In this document: positions 54,763 through 63,900 of the stretch, in pieces
How the letters are laid out: each line of letters opens with the position of its first letter
Numbering within the stretch: position 1 is the first letter of the stretch
Source: Vreelandella venusta
GTDB lineage: Bacteria; Pseudomonadota; Gammaproteobacteria; Pseudomonadales; Halomonadaceae
DNA: 64,000 bases
Assembly: GCF_007989605.1 (NCBI RefSeq)
Contig: NZ_BJUL01000011.1
Location: 1-64,000 of the forward strand
Direction of reading: 5' to 3'
The notes under the pieces: model-generated
What the model was told of the DNA's origin: nothing
The model's input: only the letters and a program-made list of their open reading frames with translations
Database searches by the model: none
Program-made: the position numbers and the translations under genes

Positions 54763-55009
54763 CAATCAAGTCTCTGTGGGTTACCTTACCTGCTTTGAAT
54801 TGTTCTATTGAACGATTCAAATGCTCAGCATTCGCTGGTGAGCGCAGTAAGTGCACCGTTTCCATCAGACTGTTGTAGTAGTCTAGCGACATAACAACAG
54901 CATCTTCCGAATCACGGCGAGTAATCACCGCTGTATCCGCGTCATTAACAACGGAATCTAATACCGTTTTCAAACTATTTCTTGCTTCTGTAAAAGACAC
55001 AATTTTCAT
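54755..55009 (-). CDS. yefM: Antitoxin YefM (Phd/YefM family)
   Basis: This 84-residue antitoxin neutralises YoeB and autorepresses the operon. The N-terminal DNA-binding part starts MKIVSFTEARNSLKTVLDSV, with ITRRDSEDAVVMSLDYYNSL following, and the C-terminal tail wraps the toxin. The ATG at 55009 has GGAGG upstream; 15 further in-frame codons are rejected because they cover the promoter. Confidence 0.95.
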   Translation of the reverse strand: MKIVSFTEARNSLKTVLDSVVNDADTAVITRRDSEDAVVMSLDYYNSLMETVHLLRSPANAEHLNRSIEQFKAGKVTHRDLIDE

Positions 55010-55021
55010 AGAGCCTCCACA

Positions 55022-55068
55022 TGTACGCTTTACAGAACAAGTATAGCTCCACACCTCAACATGTACAA
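55022..55068 (-). promoter_or_regulatory. yefM promoter with TGTACA operators
   Basis: A promoter on the minus strand has TTGTAC (55068-55063), a 17-bp spacer and TATACT (55045-55040). TGTACA at 55062-55067 overlaps the -35 and TGTAC recurs at 55022-55026 before the ribosome site. TGTACA cores are the known YefM operator elements in E. coli, so autorepression is expected. Confidence 0.7.
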
Positions 55069-55094
55069 TATAACGAACATGTCAACCATGACAG

Positions 55095-55176
55095 CTAATG
55101 CCGCCAACACGCACAGTTTTGTAGTAAAGGGGAAGCCACAGTTAAATGGGCATCGCCGTGGCGAGCTTGGTTATAC
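55095..55176 (-). other. attC-like recombination site 1 (after DinB-superfamily gene)
   Basis: Read on the minus strand, R'' GTATAAC overlaps the upstream gene's TAA stop and R' is GGCATTAGC-like at 55095-55103. Inside, GCGAGCTTGG on the plus strand (55161-55170) pairs with CCAACACGC (55103-55111) with one bulged base and one mismatch. Position after a stop codon, about 82 bp size and unpaired bulge match integron attC structure, though the R' box is degraded. Confidence 0.6.
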
Positions 55177-55713
55177 TTCAGGCTCCTCTGGAATCTGAAC
55201 CATAAGGTCAGTAACCCCGATATCCACACCCGCCTGAGATAGCAAAGTAGAAACTTGCCCACGATGGTGAGTTTGATGATTAAAGAAATGAAGAACCAGG
55301 CTCGAGTATCGTTTATTTGCAGGAATCCCCTTGCTATTGCGATAGCTGAGAACGACATCCAGGTCACCGTCGGATAGTTCGGCTACCCAATCGATAATCC
55401 TCTGATCCAACCAGCGTCGGTGTTCAGACAGACGACCAACATCGTCAAAGACAATCTGATCCAACGTAGTCGGCTTTGGAAGATCAGCAACCTCGCGCAA
55501 AGAGACCACACAGGAGGGATGTGTAGCAAACCGTTTAAGCCAGATAGTGTCAGCCACTAGGATATGATTCAGGGTTCCTAAGATGGAACCGAAGAATGCC
55601 CCACGGTCTTTGGCTAAATCAGTGGCAGAGAGTTGGCCTGCAGCCTCATAAACCTTTGAGTTCATCCACTGATTGTAGGAAGCCAGCATTGCAAAGTGAT
55701 CTTTAAGGCCCAT
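55171..55713 (-). CDS. DinB-superfamily (DUF664-like) metal-binding protein
   Basis: This 180-residue four-helix-bundle protein (DinB/YfiT superfamily, unrelated to the polymerase DinB) has the metal-binding histidine pattern: His in LNHILVAD (about residue 49) and the pair in FFNHQTHHRGQV (about 142-147). Members include thiol-transferases and damage-related proteins; the function here is unknown. The stop codon lies inside an attC-like site, as expected of an integron cassette. AGAGGAA precedes the ATG. Confidence 0.85.
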   Translation of the reverse strand: MGLKDHFAMLASYNQWMNSKVYEAAGQLSATDLAKDRGAFFGSILGTLNHILVADTIWLKRFATHPSCVVSLREVADLPKPTTLDQIVFDDVGRLSEHRRWLDQRIIDWVAELSDGDLDVVLSYRNSKGIPANKRYSSLVLHFFNHQTHHRGQVSTLLSQAGVDIGVTDLMVQIPEEPEV

Positions 55714-55730
55714 CCGAGGTTCCTCTCAGG

Positions 55731-55799
55731 TATAACGCCCAACTCAGCGGACGATGAAAGCGAAGTGTAAATTGTTCCACTGTAGCTGATTGTTTAGTA
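55731..55799 (-). other. attC-like recombination site 2 (after GFA gene)
   Basis: On the minus strand: R'' ACTAAAC, L'' CAATCAGC, L' GCTGAGTTG and R' GGGCGTTATAC. L'' pairs with L' over 8 bp leaving one extrahelical G, the hallmark that gives attC hairpins polarity. R'' and R' each differ by one base from RYYYAAC and GTTRRRY. Size about 69 bp. It lies 28 bp past the GFA stop, in the same orientation as sites 1 and 3. Confidence 0.75.
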
Positions 55800-55825
55800 T
55801 CACACCCTATTCATCGCTGCTGTGT

Positions 55826-56281
55826 TTATCCTTGTTTTTGCGCATATTCTTGAAGCAATTCGGGGAACTTTTCCTGCGGTGGAAACTTACAAAAACTATG
55901 CTCTGCGCCAGTGATCGCCCACTCCAGTTTTTCATCTGTGTAAGTTTCAATAAATGGTTTGTAGGTTCGAGAATCCTCTAGCAACGTTGAGCGAACATTG
56001 ACAAAGTTATCCATGCCTTCGGGTCGAGTGAACAGCCAGCTCATACAATGCCCGCAGAAATAGTGGCGAGTGTTCCCATGCAGCCCACCGATAACAGGCT
56101 CTCCGGATTTAATTGAGAATGCCTCGCTCGGATAAAGCGAACTCAAGCTAAACGCGCTAGATGTCATTTGCTGACATCCTGTGCAGTGACATGCCATGGT
56201 GATCATTGGCTTAGCGCTAACCTCAAATTCTACCTGTCCGCAACGGCAATGGCCTTTAACCTTACTTGATGTACTGTCCAC
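55826..56281 (-). CDS. GFA-family (glutathione-dependent formaldehyde-activating enzyme-like) protein
   Basis: This 151-residue zinc-binding protein has the family's cysteine pattern: [24 protein letters not shown] and YFCGHCMSW. Most members have no proven function. The start is GTG at 56281, with GAGG 10 nt upstream. It is flanked by attC-like sites on both sides, so it looks like a single-gene cassette; GFA genes are frequent in environmental cassette arrays. Confidence 0.88.
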   Translation of the reverse strand: MDSTSSKVKGHCRCGQVEFEVSAKPMITMACHCTGCQQMTSSAFSLSSLYPSEAFSIKSGEPVIGGLHGNTRHYFCGHCMSWLFTRPEGMDNFVNVRSTLLEDSRTYKPFIETYTDEKLEWAITGAEHSFCKFPPQEKFPELLQEYAQKQG

Positions 56282-56360
56282 TGAACTTTACCTCTAAGTT
56301 GGATATGGTTAGCACTCTCTCCCTTCCTCAGTCCAGAGGTTGGGAAAATGGCTATATGAC

Positions 56361-56438
56361 TCATAACGCCGCGTTCTGCGGAAAATTTTGAGCCGCTAAG
56401 CGGTGGCAAAATTTTCCGCCAACAGTGAATTGTTAGAG
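56361..56438 (-). other. attC-like recombination site 3 (after P-loop ATPase gene)
   Basis: Minus strand begins CTCTAACAATTCAC, where TAA is the stop of the preceding gene, and ends GCGGCGTTATGA. Between them, GCGGAAAATTTTG (56378-56390 plus) and CAAAATTTTCCGC (56407-56419) are perfectly complementary over 13 bp, with inner CCGC-TAA-GCGG. The TAACAATTC start and GCGTTATG end are very close to classical cassette attC sites such as that of aadA. Confidence 0.8.
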
Positions 56439-56966
56439 GGTATGTATACACTGCAAAATGAACGCAACACGCTCATTAATATTGCCTCGTGGGACTTCTA
56501 GTGTTTCGTACCCCCACTGCGAATACCACCTTTTCATACCGTCAAACACCGCTACGGACTCCTCAAACGTTTGATCACGCTCTGAATCAGTACCGTAAAT
56601 TTCTTTCCATGGCGGCAGAAGAAAGACAACGCTGTTATATGGAAATTTTTGAACGTAGTGCGCTATTTCATCTCGCGTTAATGCGCTCTCCGCATCGAGC
56701 ATATACAGCGCATCCAGTACTCCGCGATCAAACAACATGACACGGTCGCAGGAGGCTGCATTCTGATACTTTTCGATATCCGCACTAAGTATCTCTTGGG
56801 CAAAAGAGACAGGGTCCGGTCGAGGCGATAACCCCGCTGCTAACCGCTCTTTGATTATTTTCCTAGCGGACTCCGGTGCGAAGCTATATCCACGCTCCGC
56901 TAGAGCACTCAGAATGGTCGTTTTTCCACCACCAGGGCCGCCGGTGACTACGAATCGATGGTTCAT
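56433..56966 (-). CDS. Small P-loop ATPase/kinase-like protein (AAA_28 type)
   Basis: This 177-residue nucleotide-binding protein has Walker A TGGPGGGKTTILSAL at residues 8-22, an Asp-Arg pair in MLFDRGVLDALYML (Walker B-like) and WKEIYGTDSERDQTFEES. The ATG at 56966 has AGGAG five bases upstream; 16 earlier codons are dropped. It resembles predicted kinases of unknown substrate. Its stop codon is within an attC-like site, so it reads as a cassette gene. Confidence 0.82.
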   Translation of the reverse strand: MNHRFVVTGGPGGGKTTILSALAERGYSFAPESARKIIKERLAAGLSPRPDPVSFAQEILSADIEKYQNAASCDRVMLFDRGVLDALYMLDAESALTRDEIAHYVQKFPYNSVVFLLPPWKEIYGTDSERDQTFEESVAVFDGMKRWYSQWGYETLEVPRGNINERVAFILQCIHTL

Positions 56967-57048
56967 CTCACTCCTAATGAGGCTGTAGAAAATCTGAGTT
57001 CGAGCTGTCTCCACTGCTTAGTAGAAGTCGGCTTACCCCATCACCCGC

Positions 57049-57900
57049 TCATCCGATTTCAAAAGACGCCACGCCAAATAGACGAGCTAACGGCAGAGTT
57101 GGCGCCTCACCCCGGTACATTCGGGCGGTTTCAAATGACGCCCTCATGCCATGCTGCTCGGCCAATGACACCGCCGCTGGGTTGATGGCTGGCACATCAA
57201 GGAAAATCGGGTCCGATGGCGTCGTGCGGGCCCTCAAGGCGAGAAGAAGCGACTCGGCCAATGCCGGGCTATCCGCCAACAGGGGGCCGACCTTGTAACC
57301 GTTGCGGCATTTCCGGATGACCCCATAGCCAGACAGCCTGTCATGCTGCATCACGCCCAGTGCATGAGCATCGGGCTGGCTGATCCAGGCACGGGTGAAC
57401 TGTTCCCTGTTGGCAGGAAAAAAGGGCCGGTCATAGGCGTCAATGATCTCAAAAGGCAGGCTGGATAGCTCGACGACCTCAGCGTGTTGAGGCGCCTTTC
57501 CGCCACCCCTTCCCTCATAGCGAATGTTGCGATAGGCCAGCGTAAAACCGGATTTCCGGTAATTTTCCTGCTGATCGACGACACCATCGAGTCCGATGTG
57601 AAGGCCTTGAAGGTAGTTCATTCCGGCCTGCCACAGTTGAAGCCCATACCCTTGTCCCCGGTATTCCGGCTTGACGATATAGAAGCCAAGAAAACCAAAG
57701 GCGTCGTCGTATTTGATCACCGAGATGGTGGCGATAGGCTCGTCGTCAAGCAAGCCGACGAGGAAACCCTTAGGGTCGGTGGAAAAATAGCAGTCGGCAT
57801 CGTGGAACCCCGGATTCCAGCCTTCCTTTGCGGCCCACTCCATCGCGAGGTCCAACTCTTCGCGATTCATCGCCCTAATCCTATAGCTGTTATTGTTCAT
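57049..57900 (-). CDS. GNAT-family N-acetyltransferase with C-terminal second domain
   Basis: This 283-residue acetyltransferase has the acetyl-CoA motif A in FYIVKPEYRGQGYGLQLW (Q-x-x-G-x-G/A region) near residues 75-92 and a second, GNAT_C-like half (SGYGVIRKCRNGYKVGPLLA). The substrate is unknown. The gene seems more GC-rich than the cassette genes beside it, and I see no clear attC site after its stop, so it may lie just outside the array. The 281 bp between it and the next operon hold no recognisable gene; a CCGTTAACGG palindrome lies at 58117-58126. Confidence 0.82.
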   Translation of the reverse strand: MNNNSYRIRAMNREELDLAMEWAAKEGWNPGFHDADCYFSTDPKGFLVGLLDDEPIATISVIKYDDAFGFLGFYIVKPEYRGQGYGLQLWQAGMNYLQGLHIGLDGVVDQQENYRKSGFTLAYRNIRYEGRGGGKAPQHAEVVELSSLPFEIIDAYDRPFFPANREQFTRAWISQPDAHALGVMQHDRLSGYGVIRKCRNGYKVGPLLADSPALAESLLLALRARTTPSDPIFLDVPAINPAAVSLAEQHGMRASFETARMYRGEAPTLPLARLFGVASFEIG

Positions 57901-58181
57901 TGGTTACTCTACGGAACATGAAAACGTCTTTATAGCTTAGGCCTTATCAGAAAAGCGCACATGGCTAACTAACAGGATCGATGAAGATGCACTAACAGAT
58001 GTACGCTTAGGCTCGAAACCGATTGTTGTCGCCATCTCACCTGCCCCTCCTCCATTCATCCCCTTTAGGGCACAGCCACTGTTGGCAAACTACCCAAACG
58101 TCACGTTTCGGCAACCCCGTTAACGGCCAACTAGGGGAAAGCTTAAAATAGCGGAGTTGAGCAACAGCCCTAAGACTGCTT

Positions 58182-59048
58182 TTAACTGAGCGATATACAT
58201 ACTAGCTCCCCTCCAAACCATTGCTGTTTTAACCCGCGCTGTTTTTCCAGCAGGGCTAAGTATGGGCGTAGGGGGTGGTGGCTAGGCAACGCAACGTTAA
58301 GTTGACGTAGGCGACGTTGGAATGGCAGTTGCTCAGCGGGTTGATGTAGGGGCGTGACATGCTGGATAAGCCACTCGATGTCGGGTAGCAGCAGATGTGT
58401 GGCGCCGCTGTCTAGGGCTAGGGTCACGCCCTTGGCATCGAAGTCGCCGGCGTAGAGATGGGGCCGATTGGTTTTGCGCCATGCTTCTTTCAGTGCGACA
58501 AAGCCACCACCGTAATGGCTGTCACCACGGTAAACGACCAGCGGGTTAGCGTAGCCGCTCAGCGCTGCTATCTCTGGCGAAAACGCGTAGAAGCTATCCA
58601 GGTTTTCCACTTGGACGAGCGCTCCAAACACCGACAGTTTCAAGCCGCTTACATCAACATCGCGTATGCTGCGCGGCTCTGGCGCAAGCCATGCAGAGGG
58701 CTGCGGCGGCAAGTTAATCAGCACGCGTTTTGCACGAGGGCCTTCGCGGCGGCTTTTATCCTCTTCAACGCCTTCAGCTGCTTGGGCGGCACTGCTTAAA
58801 CCACTTAACGAGCGCCCTAGCGGTGCCAAACGGTCACTCTCCAACATGCTGTTGATTTGCGCCATGAGCTTAGCATCAAAACGCAGCGCTTGGCTGGAAA
58901 GCCGCATACCTAGGTCAATATCTTGCTGATGGCACCATGCCACTACATCTTCGACCCACTTGCCGCGAGACTTTTCTACCACGGGCTGGCGGTTAAGCTC
59001 TCGAACAACACTGTTAAGCCCGGCACGGGCGCGGCCTGATAACGTCAT
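58182..59048 (-). CDS. JetD/MksG-like TOPRIM nuclease subunit of a condensin-type defence system
   Basis: This 288-residue protein has a C-terminal TOPRIM-like domain as in Wadjet JetD: Glu148 in VQVENLDSFY, LVVYRGDSHYGGGFVAL, the Asp pair D202/D204 in YAGDFDAKG, and LLEKQRGLKQQWF near the end. Wadjet JetD subunits nick or cleave plasmid DNA after loop extrusion by the SMC complex. It is shorter than usual JetD (often near 400), with a reduced N-terminal arm domain. Its start overlaps the previous stop by 4 bp, making it the last gene of the operon. Confidence 0.75.
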   Translation of the reverse strand: MTLSGRARAGLNSVVRELNRQPVVEKSRGKWVEDVVAWCHQQDIDLGMRLSSQALRFDAKLMAQINSMLESDRLAPLGRSLSGLSSAAQAAEGVEEDKSRREGPRAKRVLINLPPQPSAWLAPEPRSIRDVDVSGLKLSVFGALVQVENLDSFYAFSPEIAALSGYANPLVVYRGDSHYGGGFVALKEAWRKTNRPHLYAGDFDAKGVTLALDSGATHLLLPDIEWLIQHVTPLHQPAEQLPFQRRLRQLNVALPSHHPLRPYLALLEKQRGLKQQWFGGELVCISLS

Positions 59049-60274
59049 ACCGCCACCGCCAATGCAACGTCATGAATCAGGCGCAGATCATTAAATGAGC
59101 TAGCCGGTGACTCGTCTTGGTGTAAGCGAAACGCCTGCTGCTCGCTACGTGGTAAGCCCTGGTATTCGGAGATCACCTGAAACAGCCAAATTTCATCCGG
59201 CCAGTCGAGGTGACTGTCATACAGATAAGCGAGGGCGCTGATTGGCTCGGCGGGAGGTTGATCTAACACTGCAAGATAAAAGCGTTCGACATCTTGTTTA
59301 AGTTTCTGTTGGCGCGCAGCGGCAAGGGTATCTTCCGGCGTGAGCGAAGGCACTGCCGACTCAAGAGTTTGCGTGGCATGGCGTGGGGTTGGCAATTCAT
59401 GCAGCAGTTCGGCCAGCACGCGACTTTCTAGCGCGCGATCTAGCGCTGGTGCAGCGGCGGCATGTAACGGCGCAGCGTGGTTGAACAACGCTGGTACATC
59501 ACTGCGTTTGGCGTAATTACTCGGCACAAAGCCTGGATGTTCGTGCATAAACGCCACCATACCGCTGATCAGACGGCTGCGTGCCTGCTGTTTGCGAAAG
59601 CGTGCCATTAGCTCAATTAGCCGCCGCTGCACTTCCCGCAGGCTGGTGTAATGGTGGCTTAAGCGCTGCTGTAGCTGGCTGATCAGTAGCTTACGCAGAC
59701 TGCCATCGCTGCCTACTAACGCAATCAGCTCGTCGAAGTCGATCAGTGCCAAGCCATCCAACAACCTAACAATCTGCTTCTGGGCGCGATCGTTTTCGCG
59801 GATCTTATCGCTCAACTGGCTAACAAAGCCGAAATCGCTGTTGAGTCGCTGCCAGAGACTATCAATGGCATCGGCAAAGCGGCCGTTCAGATCGTCGACT
59901 TCCTGGCGCAGGCGCAGCAACTGCTGCTCCTGTCGCCAATGTTCGCCGCGGCTGCGGGCTTCGCGGTAGCTGTGCACCAACGAACGTACTAGCTCAAGGG
60001 TTTCGGCAACATCGGCATTTACATGGCGGCGGGTTTCGTCGGCAAGCATTTCAGCGATCAGTTCGCGCACCTTGGGAGCAAGCTTTACGCCGCTCTGCTC
60101 GTCGGGCCGCCATAACAGCCTAGCGGCCAACAGCTTGCGCAGCGCACTGTCGTTGAGTCCGTCTAACGGCACGTCATCACGAGTGTAGCCCTGCATCAGT
60201 CGTTCGGCATGTTTGCCCAATAGCGCCAGCCGTTCAGCGCCAGTTTTTAGCAGGCGGCTTTCCAGTTCGCTCAC
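59045..60274 (-). CDS. JetA/MksF-like kleisin subunit
   Basis: This 409-residue mostly helical protein fits the kleisin (JetA, MksF) of bacterial condensins by size, place and pattern: an N-terminal winged-helix-like part (LSDSALRKLL-type: LNDSALRKLLAARLLWRP), long charged helices (YREARSRGEHWRQEQQLLRL) and a proline-rich linker, then a C-terminal helical part. No enzymatic motif is seen. The start is GTG, overlapping the previous stop (GTGA). The assignment is by operon context and is less certain than that of the SMC and TOPRIM partners. Confidence 0.65.
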   Translation of the reverse strand: MSELESRLLKTGAERLALLGKHAERLMQGYTRDDVPLDGLNDSALRKLLAARLLWRPDEQSGVKLAPKVRELIAEMLADETRRHVNADVAETLELVRSLVHSYREARSRGEHWRQEQQLLRLRQEVDDLNGRFADAIDSLWQRLNSDFGFVSQLSDKIRENDRAQKQIVRLLDGLALIDFDELIALVGSDGSLRKLLISQLQQRLSHHYTSLREVQRRLIELMARFRKQQARSRLISGMVAFMHEHPGFVPSNYAKRSDVPALFNHAAPLHAAAAPALDRALESRVLAELLHELPTPRHATQTLESAVPSLTPEDTLAAARQQKLKQDVERFYLAVLDQPPAEPISALAYLYDSHLDWPDEIWLFQVISEYQGLPRSEQQAFRLHQDESPASSFNDLRLIHDVALAVAV

Positions 60275-60900
60275 AGCAGCGCCTCCTGGGCACCCTCTTC
60301 CCGCTCCGCATCGATGGGCAAGTTTTCCTCATCGCGGATAAAGCGCACCACCTCGATCAGGTAATCAATTTTACCGGTGACTATAAACACCTGACGCTCA
60401 GCATGGGGCTGAAGTAAGTAGCCATGCTCTTTCAAGCGCTTAAATAGCTGCTTTACCTGGGCATCCAACTGGTCACTCTGGGAACCAAAGAAGCTGTCCG
60501 TGGCCAGCCTTTCCAGGCGCTCACGCAGGCTTTGGTTGTCTTCGCACTTAGCGCTGAACTCGGCGGGCTTAAGCACATCGCCAGGGGCTGCCAAGGTGTC
60601 GCGGCCTAGCGCCTCTTGAACCAGCTGCAGCCATTCCAGCAGCGGCAACAGGCTGTTGACCGTGTCACTCAGTTGGCGCGATAGCTGCTCCCGAGCGGCT
60701 TCATTAAGCTGTCGCCAGGCTAAAAAGTAGACACTGCCTTCATCATTGCTCGCCAGCCTGCGGTTGAGCGGGCGCAGGTAGTCATCAATCGCGTCGCGGG
60801 TCTCTTCATTTGCCAGGTGGCGAAAGGCGTTGTCGTCACTGATCGCGCAGACAAACTCACCAGCCAGCAAGCGTTCCAATAGCGGGCCATGTTCGATCAT
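60271..60900 (-). CDS. JetB/MksE-like kite subunit
   Basis: This 209-residue protein has the size and layout of the MksE/JetB 'kite' subunit: tandem winged-helix segments, the last ending LFKRLKEHGYLLQPHAERQ followed by a beta-wing FIVTGKIDYLIEVVRFI. It would bridge the kleisin. Both ends overlap neighbouring genes by 4 bp, so subunit stoichiometry is probably set by coupled translation. Confidence 0.68.
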   Translation of the reverse strand: MIEHGPLLERLLAGEFVCAISDDNAFRHLANEETRDAIDDYLRPLNRRLASNDEGSVYFLAWRQLNEAAREQLSRQLSDTVNSLLPLLEWLQLVQEALGRDTLAAPGDVLKPAEFSAKCEDNQSLRERLERLATDSFFGSQSDQLDAQVKQLFKRLKEHGYLLQPHAERQVFIVTGKIDYLIEVVRFIRDEENLPIDAEREEGAQEALL

Positions 60901-63900
60901 GCGGTCACCTCTTGCTGACGCTCCTTGATCCGCTGTGCAAGCGGGCTAAGGCGCGGCTCAATACGTTTTAGCAGGCGCTGGCTGGGCTGGTTAGAGTCCC
61001 GCTCAATCAGATAGCGATTAGCAAATAGCAGCAGCACATCCGATTCGGGGTTGGGGAAAGCACCGACAATATGGATACGGTTGCTGTCACAAGCGTCGAA
61101 CAACTTTTCGACATTGTGATAGGCCAGCGTGCCAATTTCATCAATCGGCCAGTGGATAGCGATCTGTGCATCCCCTCGCAGCAGCCGCGTAAACGCCAGC
61201 AGAAACTTACATAAAATCAGGTAGGCCATGCCATGGCTGGAAGACTCCAACAGCTGGCGGTCGTTTTTGATTACCAGATCAGTGCCACCTTCGTTTAGGT
61301 GCAGCTCAAGGCGCAGCAGGCTTTCAAAGCTGTACTGCTGGTCGCTGCGCAGCAAATCGACCACATCGGCCAGTGCGTTAAGATATTCGTCGCTAGGCAG
61401 CATCTGGCCGGATTCCCGCCACGCTTTGTAGCGCTGGGCAAACAGCTTTAAAGGCTCCCAGAAGCCCAGTTCATCAATCGTCGATTGAATGCGCACTTCC
61501 GCTTTGCTGATGCCTTCTAAACGCAGGTCATCCGCCACTTCGTCGGAAAGCCGACGACTTTGCGCACTAATACGGCGGTTTAAGTCACGGAAGACAATAA
61601 AGAATTTATCCAGGTCATCGCTTAAATTGCGCCCTTCCTGAATCAACTGCTGCTGTTGATCTTCCAATAGTTTGAGCATGTCACGCAGCAGCGGCAACAC
61701 CAGTCGTGGACTGTCGTTTGGCAGCTTCTCGCGTTCACTTTGCAGTGCATCGGCAAAGCCGCTGCTGGCATCTTTAATCAGTTGGCTTTCTACCTCCAGG
61801 CAGCCCCGGCGCAGCTGCTCAAGCTGCTGATGGCGGCTGGTTAACGCTTGGCGCGCACGCTCAATGCGCTCCTCCATATCACCCACGGCCTCCGCTAAGG
61901 GTGCACCCTCTGAAACGATGTCCAAACTTTCCAACTGGGTCAGTAAAGGCTTTAGGGCTTCTACACTGCCGTGGGCATTTGCGCGCTGAATTTTTAGTTC
62001 ATTAACCGCTGCCTGATGCGCTTCACGTGCGCTATGGAAGTCATTTTTGAGGCGCGCTTTTTCGCGCTTCAACTGTTGATCAAGCTGAACAAGTTCGGCT
62101 TCCTGGGCCACCAGCTGAGGCTTGTGCTGGCCCCACTCCACACGCATAAAACGTTGGTACTCGGTGAGCTCTTCCTGGCGAGCAGCAATTTTACGAATAC
62201 GTTCACTCTGCTGTTCTAAGCGTTTCTTCGTTTCCTGCAGCTGCGCGGGGTTCACACCCTGCTCGGCAAGCTCCTGGCTGAAGGCGGCTTCCAGCTCACT
62301 GCACTGGCGCTTGTGTTCGGCGTTGGCGTCGTTGAGCTGCTGTTTGTACTGGCGTAGCTGCGCATCCAGGCTATCCAGCTGGCTTTGCGCGTCGGCTTTT
62401 AACTCCAGCAACTGGCCTTGATGCGTCTCAGCAAGCTCGGCAAGCGCCTGGCGTTTCTCTTCGCGCAGTTCGGTCTGAGCCTGCTCTTGGCGAGTCAACG
62501 CTGCTTGGTGCTCGGCTCGGCGAGCCTGCTGACGCTTGGTATGGCGCTCTTGCTGCTGGCGGCGAGCCTCAAGGGCATACTCCACTTCCTGTTCAGCCCG
62601 CTGATACCCCATGCGCGCCTGATCTTGGGCCTCGTCGGCCTGCTGAACCCGTTCGTTGTGCTGCTTCAGGGCTTTTTCGGCAGCGGCACACTCGGCCTGG
62701 GCGCGCTGTTTAGCGCCATCCGCTTCTTCAATCGCCGCCAGCAAACTGACTTCGTCTTGAGCATAATCCGGCAATGCAATGGCGCTTAGATCCAGCGCTA
62801 ACCCGAATAGGTCATCGCTGGCGCCTTCAGCAAGCTGCGGGGCGAGGTCGCGGCGTTCAAGCAGCTCTGGCGCAATGACCTTACCAAGCTGCTGCTCCCA
62901 ACCGGGGCGGTGGTAACGCAAGAAGTGGCGCAGGCTACCCTGCTCGGGGTCGCGCTGTTGATAGAGTGCATAGCAGTGCTGTTCGGCCCGCTCACGCTGC
63001 TGACGACACTGCACTAACTGCTGCTCGGCGGCATCGCGTTCACGTTTGTGGCTTTCAAGCTCACGGCGCAGCGCTTCCAAGGTTGCAGAAGCGGCGCTGC
63101 GTTCCTGCTGTGTTTGGTCTAAACGCGCTTGGGCAAGCTCAGCTTCTTGGGCTTCTTCAGTAGTTTGGGTGGGCATTGCCAGCTGCGCTTTTAATTCGGC
63201 TAGCTGCTCAACACCCAGCTCTAACTGCGCTTGATACTCACCCTCTAGCCGTTGACGCTCTTGCTGATAGCGCTCGTTATGCTGCTGTTCGGCTTGCCAC
63301 TGCTGCTCGCGACGCTGCGCTTTTTCCTCGACCAGGGCATCTATCAATTCCTGGTTTTCTTGAGTTTGACGGGCAAGTGCTTCGGAAAGCTCGCGCAACC
63401 GGCCATCTAAGCGCGCCTGGCTCTCTTTTACCGCATCTTGCATGACCTGCAGGTGCTGCTGAAGCTGATCACGCTGCTCACGCCACTGGGGCAAGGCGTT
63501 GATGTCTCGCTCCAGGCCGGTCATATCGGCATCGGCGTAGTGCTCAAACTGGGTTTGCAGATCATTCAGGCGGCGCTGAGTGTGCTGCAAATCGCTCGCG
63601 ACTTCACTGTGGCGGTCGTTCAGCTCATCGCGCTGCTGGGTGTAGGCATTTTCACGCTGTTGGAATTCGCGCTGGTGGCGGTTTAACTCACCATCCAGGT
63701 CCGCAATACGCTTCTCTGCCTGCTGATAGTCGGCGCTTAGCTGGGGTTTCAACTGCCACAGCGTGGTCTCTAACTGAGCCAATTCGCGGTCGATGCCGCC
63801 AAGCTTAGTCAGCGCAGCCTGCAGCGGCTCCAGGCGCATGGACTGGCGCATCTGGGCAATCCACTCCCGCGCCTTGGCACTGCGAATACGGGTAACTGGC

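Noticed and set aside
55171..55713. Second DNA polymerase IV (because of the DinB family name)
   Set aside because: The protein is a four-helix metal-binding DinB/YfiT-superfamily member without polymerase motifs; the real polymerase is at 47075-48121.
56967..57048. A fourth attC site between the GNAT and P-loop ATPase genes
   Set aside because: TAATGAGGCTG resembles an R'-L' end, but no complementary L'' arm or RYYYAAC box follows the GNAT stop; evidence too weak.
57901..58181. attI site or integrase upstream of the cassette array
   Set aside because: No tyrosine recombinase ORF or recognisable attI is present; the region contains only a CCGTTAACGG palindrome and short inverted repeats.
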